NCBI GenBank assembly: GCA_914767715.1
Contig: OU612067.1
Location: 34,820,162 to 34,880,161 of the forward strand
Direction of reading: 5' to 3'
DNA length: 60,000 bases
Origin: Membranipora membranacea
Taxonomy: Eukaryota > Bryozoa > Gymnolaemata > Cheilostomatida > Membraniporidae
Part shown: positions 46,901 through 57,160 of the stretch, piece after piece
How the letters are laid out: the number at the start of each line of letters is the position of its first letter
Position numbering within the stretch: position 1 is the stretch's first letter
Made by a program: the position numbers and the translations under genes
The notes under the pieces: generated by a model
Databases searched by the model: none
Seen by the model: only the letters and a program-made list of their open reading frames with translations
Told to the model about the DNA's origin: nothing

Positions 46901-49900
46901 ATCTCATACGGGAGACAATCAAACACTAACTAAAAACAGATCAGGGTGTGGAGTTTTGATTAATTAGAGTTGTCCTCTCTCTGCAACAAATTCACTATGG
47001 ATCCATGCCTCGATTTATGGTACACCCCAATTTCGAATTGTGAATGCTAACCAATTCCATGATGGAAAAAACATGAAAAACATCTGCCGCGGCCGGGACT
47101 TGACCCCGGTCTCCCGCGTCAATGCCCTTGGATGTTATTGTGTTCAAGCGCGCTAACCATCTAGCTACGCTGCCTTATTAGAATGATGAGATTCAACACG
47201 GTATTAGTATTCGCGTCAAAAATTGTCAATCGGTTAATTCAGTAGTTGACTTTAATGCCATTTCCATGGATCGATAACTCCCGAAATTCTTACGAAATCG
47301 CAACATGGGACCATAGTGATTGAGTAAGGAACAAAACTCTCAAATTAATCTATGAAGGTAACTATAAGAGGGAGAGCAGGTCTGGTGACTGATAACCACA
47401 CACTAGAATATCAGTATAAGACCTACGAGGAATCTATAACGGGTCTCTGCCAGTCCTCTATCTGTTTATCCCACATATGGTGAGAGGCCAGAGAATAAGA
47501 GCTCAGATCAACACCAGAATTCTCTCCTGAGAACCAACGTGCGTAACGTCGTCTGTAGGACTGACCTCCTCCTCCAAACTGTATCTGTACAGAAATATAG
47601 AGAGATAAATATAACTGTGTGCAGCAGTATACACTGTGTATGTGTGAGCTGAGCTGAGCTGAGCAGAGTTAGTTATAATATATTGTATCAGTATTAGTCA
47701 TCGGCTCGGTAGATTGGTGTAGTTCGGTTAGATTCAATAAATAGGCTTCTAAGTAAGCAAACAGCCTAAACTTTTAGTCGCTCAAAAATGAGCTCACAGC
47801 TTTATATCCGCCATGTTACACAACTATGACCACTTCTGAATGTAGGTTCAGCTTGAGATGGTAGAATCAACTGCAAACAATATATTTACAATTATATCTT
47901 TTCGTTCATCGGCATTTAAATTGGAGGGCTTGAGTAGTTCTAATGTAAGGTAAGGTGTGATGATAAAGTCACTTACGAGAGGCATATGCCAGGCTAGACA
48001 GATCTGAGCAGCGTTAGTCTTACTCTGAGCTCTAACTGTACATTGTACACAAACTGCTGCAGCAGACATACGACCAGCTTCTGTGGGCTCTGACTTATCT
48101 GAACGAGTAGATGGATATTTGTGATTATATTACAAAACCCAAATGGGTGTACGATGACTCAGGAGTAAAACCTTACCTCTACCATCAGACTTAGATCTCA
48201 GAGTCTTATAATATCTCTAAAATATCTCTATACCGCTAACAGTACAGAACCCTAACAGAAGGAGTATATTGCATAGAGAGGCTATTATCGGTATTTATCT
48301 CGGTTATTGATTTGGTGTTTTGCAGATATTTGTTTTTCTATTAGACAGATAAGATAGGATCATTGATGAATCACTTACTAAATATAAATACGACCAGATA
48401 CTAACTACAGGTTACTCACAAACTAAGTCTCCAAATCATCCTACACATAAAAACAGAAGCAAATTCACAGAGAGACATCAGAATACCAACACTGCTGTAA
48501 GTGTGTGACTGAGAGACATCAGAATACCAACACTGCTGTAAGTGTGGGACTGAGAGACATCAGAATACCAACACTGCTGTAAGTGTGGGACTGAGAGACA
48601 TCAGAATACCAACACTGCTGTAAGTGTGGGACTGAGAGACATCAGAATACCAACACTGCACACATGACAAGTTGGTAGACCAAGAAATCAGGAGGTCTCC
48701 GCGGACGAACTCCCGACCCTGAGTACAACTCTGCGCGTCCCGCAGTGAAGGTGTTGTCATTTGTTTTAAGCAAAAACTAGAGTGTTCATATTATGAAATG
48801 CATAATTTTACCTAATTGTACAAATTATATTGTTGCACTTTATCCGAACAAGGAGAGATGTATGTTAATAGGCAATTATATCTAGGTATATGTACTGTGG
48901 GGGTAGGAAAACATAGTTTTTCTTGCAACAAGAAGCTTAAAAAGTCTTCTGGGTGAAGGAAGCTGAAAAAAGGGAGGAAAAAGGGAGATAGGGAGGAGGT
49001 GGAAAATACCCCTAAAAACTGGGAGGCTCCCTACCAAAAAGGGAGACTTGTCAGGTATGCAACACTGCTGTAAGTGTGGGACAGAGAGACATCAGAATAC
49101 CAACACTGCTGTAAGTGTGGAACTGAGAGACATCAGAATACCAACACTGCTGTAAGTGTGGGACTGAGAGACATCAGAATACCAACACTGCTGTAAGTGT
49201 GGGACTGAGAGACATCAGAATACCAACACTGCTGTAAGTGTGGGACAGAGAGACATCAGAATACCAACACTGCTGTAAGTGTGGGACTGAGAGACATCAG
49301 AATACCAACACTGCTGTAAGTGTGGGACTGAAGTGTGTACGTCTACAGTAAGATCTATATCTGTATCTGACTGTAGAGTTGTCTTCTCCGCCCACTCTTC
49401 ACAATATCACACTAAACTTAACCCCAGACAGCGAGGGAGATAATTATACCTTTATCTGATGAGAGCTGACCAGTCTGCTGAAGTTGTCTCCACAATTCTT
49501 CTCCTGTACCTTGAGGATCAAAATACACCATCTGAGAAACCTGAGCTGACTCCTAAAACCAAAACAAAATTCACACAATCAACACATGGATACTTCATTA
49601 GAGCCGCGTCTAGTTTATCTGATATATTCTAATCATTATTGAGATCATTGATTGTACCACAGCGGCTCATATCATATAAATCTGATTACAGAGACAGACA
49701 GACAGCACAGCTACTGTCAGTTAGTCACTTCATAGTTAGCTGTATTATCAAGTTCACTACACAGATAATGACTTTAGACTTTAGAGTATCTTTGTCACAG
49801 CTATCACCACTATGTACTTGATAAGTATCCCTTATTTATTGTTAGGGGATATTAAATGATACAGTAAACATGTATCAGATATCAACATGACAGAATGAGC

Positions 49901-52900
49901 TCAGTGACTAACATCTCATTTCAAAAGACCAAAAAAAGCTTCTATAGCATTATATATAAGGGCCTAAATTGACATAGTAACAATACATCAAATTAATCAG
50001 TATATCTCATACACCCTCCAAATTAATCAGTATATCTCATACACCCTCCAAATTAATCAGTATATCTCATACACCCTCCAAATTAATCAGTATATCTCAT
50101 ACACCCTCCAAATTAAGCAGTATATCTCATACACCCTCCAAATCAATCAGTATATCTCATACACCCTCCAAATTAAGCAGTATATCTCATACACCCTCCA
50201 AATCAATCAATATATCTCCAAATCTACGCACTAATACTGATACTAATACTGACTGTTTGTTTAGCTGTTAATAGATAAGTGCAGCTCATGTTGTTCATAT
50301 TTTGATGTATAGCGACTCCTGATAGCGGTACCCTCCTCTGATCTCCGGAGGCTCCTGGTGTCTCCTCTTCTCCGTTAGTCTCAGCCTGAGGAGGGGGAGT
50401 GTAACAGATCTTCTCATTCCAGACACCTGATAATATAACAGAGTGAGAGGATTGACATATTAGCTGTGAGGGCTATGCTGGGTATCAGGCAGGTACTGAG
50501 TATATTATGAGATATCACAGACTGTATATGAGTGATATAGGTAACTTATTATCCTCCGTATTATGATTAATACTTTCTACATATCAGGCTACATATCGGG
50601 CTACATATCGGGCTACATATCGGGCTACATATCGGGCTACATATCGGGCTACATATCGGGCTACATATCGGGCTACATATCGGGCTACATATCGGGCTAC
50701 ATAATGGGCTACATATCGGGCTACATATCGGGCTACATATCGGGCTACATATCGGGCTACATATCGGGCTACATATCGGGCTACATATCAGGCTACATAT
50801 CAGGCTACATATCGATGGGACAGTCTTAAAACATATACATGGCTGATTGAGAATGTAACATCACGGTTCTGACTTTCAAATACTAAGAGTACATTTAGAC
50901 CACAGATATACAGATCACAGCAGTCCAGACCACAGTGATACCGGTTATAAGGTTATTAGGTACATACATACTTAGAAGGTCAGGTTCTCAAGTTGGTCAC
51001 ATAAGTAACTAACGGCTTTTTAATCAACAAATATTTTCTTTAGCGAGCTAAGCATCTGGTATAGAGATACAACGCAATGTAAAACATACCCCCAGCGTTG
51101 TCCACTTTCCGACGGCCGATTCCTCCCTGAAATGTGAATACTATACTAACATCGAGATCATCTCCGGAATGATTATCTACTGTCCAGATAAAAACTCCGA
51201 CTGGTAACGAGGAATCCTGTTACAAATTATAGTAAATACAGTCTATAGTAAATATAGGTCATAATAAGTAGATGTCATAGTAAATATAGGTCATAGTAAA
51301 TACAGGTCAGAATGATTACAAGTCATAGTAAATATATGTCACAATAAACAGGTCAGTAGTAAAAATAGGTCCGAGTGAATACAGGTCATAGTGAATACAG
51401 GTTCGAGTGAACACAAGTCACAATGGAGAAGGAAAGTGATATATACGGACAGTGATATAGCTGTGTGATCAATTACCATAAATAGGTGCCAGGTAAGAAA
51501 GACATAAAGCACATGAACCCACAGCTAATACAGATAATTATAGAACAATGATAGTGATTTTTACCTTATACTCGTGTGGGATGACCGGAGATATCTGATT
51601 ACATATTAGCCTAAGTTTCAGTTCTGGTATATCGTACGTAGTCCAGGATCTCGGGTATAGCCCGTGATAAGAAGCCTTAGATCCATCAAACTCCCAACTC
51701 CAAGCCTTCAGCTGACCCTTGGGAGCTTTTAGAGATGATAATACATTCTGGTATATGGTCTCTCCATTTTTTCGCACACAAACGATAAACTGTCAAATAG
51801 TAACATAACACTGTTATCACAGCTTGTATATATTTCTATGTGGATGATCACATTTAGATAAAGTACTATATCCCGTGGATCCTACCCATAGAGAGCTGAC
51901 TGTGTTATACACAATCAGCTCTATATAATACCACAATGTCAGTTTTACTATCGATGACCTTCTCAAACACAGAGAGGGTTAGTGCAGAAATGTAGCCATC
52001 AACATCAAATTTAATCACTATGTGATCGCATTCAAGTAATCTAACGATGATGATCAAACACTTACAAAACTTGTAAGCTGTAAAAAGTGATTTGGTAAAT
52101 AAGTTATCTAGATTCTGTTGAGAAGACTAGTACAGGTAGGAAGCCTTGAACCTGCTTATCTCAATCTGTGTGATTACCAGCTTTGGAAACATTACATAAT
52201 AACAGACTTAATGATAATGATTAAGCACAAAATACCCACTATTATACTAATTTCCCCTTACTGTCAAAATATGAGACACAACCCCTCCGTTACCACAACC
52301 CCTCCGTTACCAGCGCATAATGTCTTTATAATGGTTTTCATTTATTTTTGAAATTATTCTTAGAGATGAAAAGCTTGACAAACAGGGCACAAAACTTGTC
52401 AAGTTGATCAACAATTACTTGCTAATCATCTACTCCAGAACATCGGATTTGTAGTGGGTATTTGCTGCATTCAGCCTTAACCCCCCCCCCCCCGCTGGAT
52501 GTTTAGCTCCTCCCCATTAGAGCTCAGACAATGTGACTCACCTGATCAGCAGGTATAACCTTCCATTTATACATGCCTGGTATCATCTGAAATCTACCAA
52601 ACTCTCCATGGAATCCTCTACCAATAGAACCACAACCGATCCCTCCGAGAGGTACACCTGTACATAAGAGCAACACCTGTACATAAGAGGGAGATTCTTA
52701 CTGACACTAAAAGTTTGCCATGAGTACAAAATTGTAATCTATTTTTTCGCACCTTTATATCTACAGCTGGATCAGATCAGATATCAGATATATTTTTCTT
52801 TTTCTTCCTGAGACAATACAAAACATACATCTGCCAAGGGCAGATACTTACCCCATATCTGCTGTAAAGGGACAGCATCGCGTATATCTATAAACATCTT

Positions 52901-53875
52901 CTTCCCCTGCTTCCTCACCTTGTACCATTTTCTTATATACCTGTCAAGGGAAAGTATCACATGACGAAACTACACTCTCTCAGCGTAACAATGTATATGT
53001 ACAGTAGAAAGTGATATCTCATGTCTGTCTGCACATGTCAAACCAAAGGTGACAATAACACCAACAATTAAAATATTTTTTTCTTCTCTGACTATATGTA
53101 AGTGTTGATCATTGTTTAGTGCAAGAAGCTAGTATTTGGCCTAGTTGTAACCACATAAGACACTGCCACATGTAAAATCAAAAATGATGGTTAACTTATT
53201 CAGCCAGATTTTAGTAGCTTGTTATATGACATAGTATAGTGAATCAATGACAATTATGTCACATCCCTGAGTCTGAGGTCGTAATACAGTTATAGATAGT
53301 GTAGATGCATGTATCATGTCTGTCTGTACGTATATAATAATATATAATTATATATATATGTCCCATTACAAAATAAAGTACACCTATGCTGTAGTATGTT
53401 GGATAGGCCCTGGGGGCCGATGTCAGGGAGACATGCCCCAATGCACCTATGAGAGTTGTCTAACAAAAGGCCTTTTGTTTGGTGAACAAAGGAGTACAAT
53501 GGCAGGCAAAGTGTGCTTGTCTGAATGCATGTTGGATTCATGTGATTGCATGCTGGGGCGCGTGTATGCTAGGCTCAGCTCTCTACTTTTGCTACACTTA
53601 TTTGTGGGTATACACAATCCACCCGCTGCTACGATATGTAGGAACCACTGGTAAAGGGTATTTCACAACTGTACTTTATTTTGTAATGCCAACCTGAGAG
53701 AAAGACCAATAAAAGAAGGGAGCTGATGTAGTCTTGGGGTCTTGAATGGCTCTCCTTTCTTTGAGAACTTGTGGTCAAGTTTTACACGGTAGCCATGATT
53801 TGGCACGTGATCCATTATTTCTCTGCCACTGACTGTCTCAGACAGGTGATCCTGGCAATCACTGGAGCCTGCCAT
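40973..53875 (-). CDS. GBA2: Non-lysosomal glucosylceramidase (GBA2)
   Basis: Glycoside hydrolase family 116 enzyme cleaving glucosylceramide at cytosolic membrane faces (known of the family). About 19 exons, roughly 53691-53875, 52855-52942, 52543-52661, 51562-51790, 51091-51219, 50243-50429, 49451-49555, 47975-48099, 47428-47584, 46471-46627, 46092-46203, 45772-45859, 45190-45341, 44411-44557, 44045-44154, 43684-43793, 43156-43349, 42372-42565 and 40973-41299. Start [10 protein letters not shown] at 53875, then [16 protein letters not shown]. Conserved blocks: [15 protein letters not shown], the nucleophile region [73 protein letters not shown] with [35 protein letters not shown]. The C-terminal tail (41298-40973) is hydrophilic and lineage-specific. 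Introns carry nine tandem arrays, two of them repeating the gene's own donors. Confidence 0.95.
41520..42120. repeat. 54-bp minisatellite, 11 copies, in the last GBA2 intron
   Basis: Unit includes CCTTATTGTAGGTGTGACC and TAGTTTTGAGTACGGTACAC. Because 54 is a multiple of three, a 230-codon plus-strand frame (18-residue repeat with [15 protein letters not shown]) stays open. It is antisense and intronic to GBA2 and I do not call it a gene. Confidence 0.92.
42835..43155. repeat. Degenerate repeat of about 33 bp next to a GBA2 donor
   Basis: About nine diverged units with TATATTTGGGGTTATG and TAGTAGTAGACCTG. On the minus strand it begins right at the donor of the exon ending near 43156 (CTACAAGAG/gtataac). 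The exon bases are not included in the unit here. Confidence 0.8.
44690..45195 (-). repeat. 24-bp minisatellite repeating a GBA2 splice donor in frame
   Basis: About 21 units. On the minus strand the exon ends TCTACTGTACTG at 45190 and is followed by gtgagtaggc. Each following unit again reads TACACTGGTGAGTAGGCTTT or a close variant (some with ATGAGT). The last exon bases are part of the unit. The 24-nt period keeps frame, and read-through encodes an octapeptide repeat of the VSRLYCTL type until a stop. Confidence 0.9.
45425..45810 (-). repeat. 40-bp minisatellite repeating a GBA2 exon end and donor
   Basis: Nine units counting the authentic one. On the minus strand the exon ends GTACCACATGACCTCGGTGA plus CCCCG (conserved VPHDLGDP), followed by gtatgtact. 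Eight further copies of the same 25 exon bases and donor follow at 40-nt spacing. Most copies keep GTATGT. 40 is not a multiple of three, so use of a downstream donor would shift frame. Confidence 0.93.
46635..46870. repeat. 34-bp minisatellite upstream of a GBA2 acceptor
   Basis: Seven units with AGCGTTAGGTTAGGGCAGAC. On the minus strand the unit contains CCTAACCTAACGCTGTG, and the unique sequence CTAACGCTGTGTTTATTATCACAG leads into the exon at 46471-46627. Branch-point-like CTAAC is therefore repeated in tandem ahead of the acceptor. Confidence 0.88.
47085..47174 (-). other. tRNA-like sequence, probable head of a tRNA-derived SINE
   Basis: Minus-strand sequence with a D-arm (GCTA-GATGGT-TAGC), an A-box-like TAGCTAGATGGTTAGCGC, and GGGAGACCGGGGTCAAGTCC with a T-arm CCGGG/CCCGG and B-box-like GGTCAAGTCC. 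The 3' half resembles tRNA-Asp. The anticodon region is expanded and the acceptor stem does not pair well, so it is not a functional tRNA. The downstream unrelated sequence (ATGTTTTTCATGTTTTTTCC) would be the SINE body. Lies in a GBA2 intron. Confidence 0.65.
48466..49335. repeat. 41-bp minisatellite interrupted by a MITE
   Basis: Unit AGACATCAGAATACCAACAC followed by TGCTGTAAGTGTGGGACTGAG. About 4-5 copies precede the insertion at 48660 and 6-7 follow it. Interunit divergence is very low. Lies in a GBA2 intron. Confidence 0.92.
48660..49059 (+). mobile_element. MITE copy B, 400 bp, inserted in a minisatellite
   Basis: Begins ACACATGACAAGTTGGTAGA and ends GGGAGACTTGTCAGGTATG. It is flanked on both sides by CAACACTGC (48651-48659 and 49060-49068): the 41-bp array stops after this 9-mer and resumes with it, as expected of a 9-bp target-site duplication. 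It shares about 350 bp with copy A (12607-13609) but has only one of the GC-rich units that copy A has expanded. Confidence 0.88.
49985..50220. repeat. 30-bp minisatellite, 8 copies
   Basis: Unit AATTAATCAGTATATCTCAT plus ACACCCTCCA. Lies just inside the GBA2 intron following the exon at 50243-50429. Donor bases are not repeated. Confidence 0.92.
50575..50815. repeat. 12-bp minisatellite, about 20 copies
   Basis: Unit GGGCTACATATC in a GBA2 intron, nearly invariant. The open frame through it (SGYI repeat) is a by-product of the 12-bp period. Confidence 0.93.
53364..53688. mobile_element. MITE with perfect 19-bp terminal inverted repeats
   Basis: The ends are CATTACAAAATAAAGTACA (53364-53382) and its exact reverse complement (53670-53688). 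The 287-bp interior is unlike the flanks and less AT-rich. It lies in GBA2 intron 1, its right end just two bases inside the first-exon donor gttgg. The immediate flanks (CC on both sides) do not give a convincing target duplication. Confidence 0.75.
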
Positions 53876-55649
53876 GATTATCACTCCCTCACCTAGTGCA
53901 CTTTTTTCTTCTGTGATTTGTTTGGGTTGGAAAACCGTGGATTTCCGGATTGTAAAACACTCCTACACATTGACATAGATATTGTTTTTAGATACGATTG
54001 TATGTCAATGTGTAGCTGAGTTGTCAAGTTGAAAATTTATTGCAATCACATTGGGGAGACAACTCATTAATACTGATGAGCAAATGAGAGTTGCTCTCTC
54101 GGCTGACCTGAACAGACAACTACCAAATAGCTTGGGTTTTTTCAGGAGAATTGGGAGCTCAATAAGGAAAAATTTACAGCACTATTTAATCAAGGAGTTT
54201 CTGTTGCTCCTTGATTTAATATACATGTATAATAGATTTGTAAAGGCATTAAATAAAAATACACTCTCAACCATTTTTCGTTACACAAAGGAATGGTTAT
54301 CACTTTGTCAATAATTTATCACCTCACACTTCTCTATATCTTCATCTGGTGAACTCTGCCCATTAAATATACATTGCTCTGGTACAAACCATAAATATAT
54401 AAATAGGATATGGACATGAGCTGTTATACTTACAGATAGAGCAACTCTCATCCACTGCACAGCCTGTCGAGATGCTCTCACTAAAGGATGTATGTATTGA
54501 AGCAACATTGTCAACAGTTCACTGATTGAAAACCAACAAACAAGTTTACTTTTAAACTAATGCAAGTGTCACTATCTTACAATGATGATTGAACATTCTG
54601 AGCAAGCCAATTTCTTCAAAATAAATGTATTTTCATCTTGAGCTATTTATGATGATGAATGAATGAATTAATTCTCTTCATCATTTTTTACTAGATTATG
54701 TTATAATATATATTCATAAAGTATCTCATAGTCATTACCTTGTAAGTCAGCCATTGTGTAGTAGCGCGATCGTTTTTTGTTTACAATCCCATTGCTTGTG
54801 GTTCAGTTCCCAGCCACATTTTTTATTGAACGCAGACACCAAGCTACGAGCAGGCAGATTCATATGCTCACATCAGAGAGGGTGGGATATATCCCACCCT
54901 CTCTCCTCACATAACTGATTATGCTCTCCGACTTTCTTCGGTAAGGCAAATGTAGATTTGTATGATGAAAGCATCACTGCTGTATAATTTTGTTAGTTAT
55001 GAGTGTTTTATTTAGTACCTTTGTTCAGATGCTTGTCATTCTGATGCTGTAGGGTATGTTGTAGTGTGACGATCGTTTCGAGGGTCCAGTAAGTACTAAA
55101 GTGATAAGGGTTTACAATAAGACTACCTTGTTCCGCCACCAGTATGAATATATATATCCTTGTAGTCTTTGAGCACCATATTATTCCTTTTTTTTAGCAT
55201 GAAACCCAAATCTTCAAGAGAATTAGACATCAGGGATGCAAGATTGTGTTTAGTGATTTTCATGGGAACATATCTTGGAAGCATGCCCATCATAGCTTTG
55301 GCAAGTTTGGTGGTCTAGGCCATCACCAATGGACAATATACAGTGGGCTTGTGATCTGGGACCTGCCTGCTTTTGGTGAACTGTTGATGATAGTTATAAG
55401 AAATGCCACAAGCAGACACAATGCAAACAACAGCTGAGTTGACCTGAAACGACGTTTATTGCACTTACTTCCATAATTATCAAGAAAAAATATATCATAA
55501 TACAGACATTCAACCTAGACTAATTATTATCACTAATTGTAAAATCAATAAGGGCTGGTATTACTGATGATTAAATCATACATCTCTCTGATTGGTGAGT
55601 GTATGGACGAAATATAATCAGCATGCGAAGTATAAATGGTCAATACCAG
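53876..55649. other. Intergenic upstream of GBA2
   Basis: Should contain the GBA2 promoter. Holds a hairpin at 54875-54904 and an inverted pair around GAGAGTTGCTCTCTC (54084) and AGAGCAACTCTC (54436). An open plus-strand stretch at 55200-55437 follows a T-rich tract and AG, and includes a hydrophobic CLVIFMGTYLGSMP in one frame; no family is recognised. No supportable gene. Confidence 0.35.
54875..54904. repeat. Perfect 30-bp palindrome
   Basis: AGAGAGGGTGGGATA followed by its reverse complement TATCCCACCCTCTCT. The GAGGGTGGGAT core is shared with the palindrome at 33649-33674. Confidence 0.9.
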
Positions 55650-56025
55650 CAGCTGTCACCGGGTCAGTCACCGGGTGAGCTGTCACCGGGTGAGCTGTCA
55701 CCGGGTGAGCTGTCACCGGGTGAGCTGTCACCGGGTGAGCTGTCACCGGGTGAGCTGCCACCGGGTGAGCTGCCACCGGGTGAGCTGCCACCGGGTGAGC
55801 TGCCACCGGGTGAGCTGCCACCGGGTGAGCTGTCACCGGGTGAGCTGTCACCGGGTGAGCTGTCACCGGGTGAGCTGTCACCGGGTGAGCTGTCACCGGG
55901 TGAGCTGTCACCGGGTGAGCTGTCACCGGGTGAGCTGTCACCGGGTCAGTTGTCACCGGGTCAGTTGGCACCGGGTCAGTTGTCACCGGGTCAGTTGTCA
56001 CCGGGTCAGTGGCCGGAGTACCTAA
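55650..56025. repeat. 15-bp minisatellite, about 24 copies
   Basis: Unit TGTCACCGGGTGAGC with an internal block of TGCCACC variants and a terminal block of GGTCAGT variants. The unit is near-palindromic (TCACC/GGTGA). All three plus-strand frames and at least one minus frame are open because of the 15-bp period, including one with ATG encoding a GELSP repeat and ending WPEYLTELS. Intergenic between PPP1R2 and GBA2; not called a gene. Confidence 0.9.
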
Positions 56026-56826
56026 CTGAGTTATCCTAAACTACTACATCAACATGTAAATATAAATAACATGAGCGAAACAAAATAAAGAGTTCCAATT
56101 CAATAAAAATAGCAGAGTTTTATAGAAGTGTTTGGATATAGAATTAAGGCTTAACTAGACACCATTTAATGATTATATCTGCTAGTTTGGCGAGGGAGAG
56201 TGAGAGAGAGATTGCTACCAAAACAAAGAGTCAGATGTTAAATTATATTCCGTAGATAAGTAGCTCGGCAGCAGCATCTGAAAATATATAATCATAAATT
56301 ATAACTTCTCGCTTCATGTTATCATAAGCTGTCAGGGATTGCATGGGGCTGGAGAAATGACATATTATTAACCTATTACCCTTCGGAGGATCAGTTTTTC
56401 TTTCTTGAATCGGTGTGTAAAACAGACTGCCTCCATCTCAGCCGGGAATGGCAGCTTATTAAGCTGGTACAGCACTAGGAATAAATAACTCATAGATAAG
56501 AAGGGGGACAATTTTTAACAATATACATAATTTTTTACCAAGATGTGCTATGAAAAAATATTGCAGAACTAGCTGCCAGACTTTATATTGCTTTGGTCTT
56601 CGGCATTCTTCAAAGTACTGTTTGTACCGACAGTGTTAATCCATGTAATATATTGACTTATATTGAGGAACTGTTGGTGATATACAACATGCTAAGCATT
56701 CAACCTGTCATTTGGAAAAGATGATGGATTGTTAGACAAACCAATCACAATCATTTTTTCTGTCAATATTGAATGCTTTCGATGGTATTGATCAACTCCA
56801 TTCAAACTATGAGCAAGTGGGGAGTT

Positions 56827-56943
56827 TCTTCTTCCCCAGCCATCCGCCATTACAATTGCTGGATCTCAGCTAGATTGTAAAGGTATCTGATTGGTCAGTG
56901 TCAACTTGAGTCATCACTAATGGCGGATGGCTGGGGAAGAAGA
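56827..56943. repeat. Hairpin with perfect 26-bp arms and 65-bp loop
   Basis: The left arm TCTTCTTCCCCAGCCATCCG plus CCATTA (56827-56852) is exactly reverse-complemented at 56918-56943. It stands alone in the region between PPP1R2 and GBA2. Confidence 0.85.
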
Positions 56944-57160
56944 TACTCTCTACTTTTTGAGAGCTCGTATAACTCCACGCAAAGCTACTGACTAGATGTT
57001 TTGATGCCACAACTCTCTATTTAAATTTTTGACTGGTGGCTCTGCTGGGCAAAGCTCAGCTGTGTCAGTAGTGGTTTGAGCACTGATGTATCATCGTTAT
57101 GATATACCTACTATTATAGATCAGAGTGAGTATATCTCAGTACACAGATAGACTCCTTAG

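Noticed and set aside
47085-47174. Functional tRNA gene
   Set aside because: The acceptor stem does not pair properly and the anticodon arm is expanded; a SINE head fits better.
45425-49335. Regularly spaced 40- and 41-bp repeats resembling a CRISPR array
   Set aside because: Units are directly adjacent with no unique spacers, and the genome is eukaryotic.
55599-56039. 146-codon frame with ATG encoding a GELSP repeat
   Set aside because: Other frames are equally open because of the 15-bp period; no splice sites or family.
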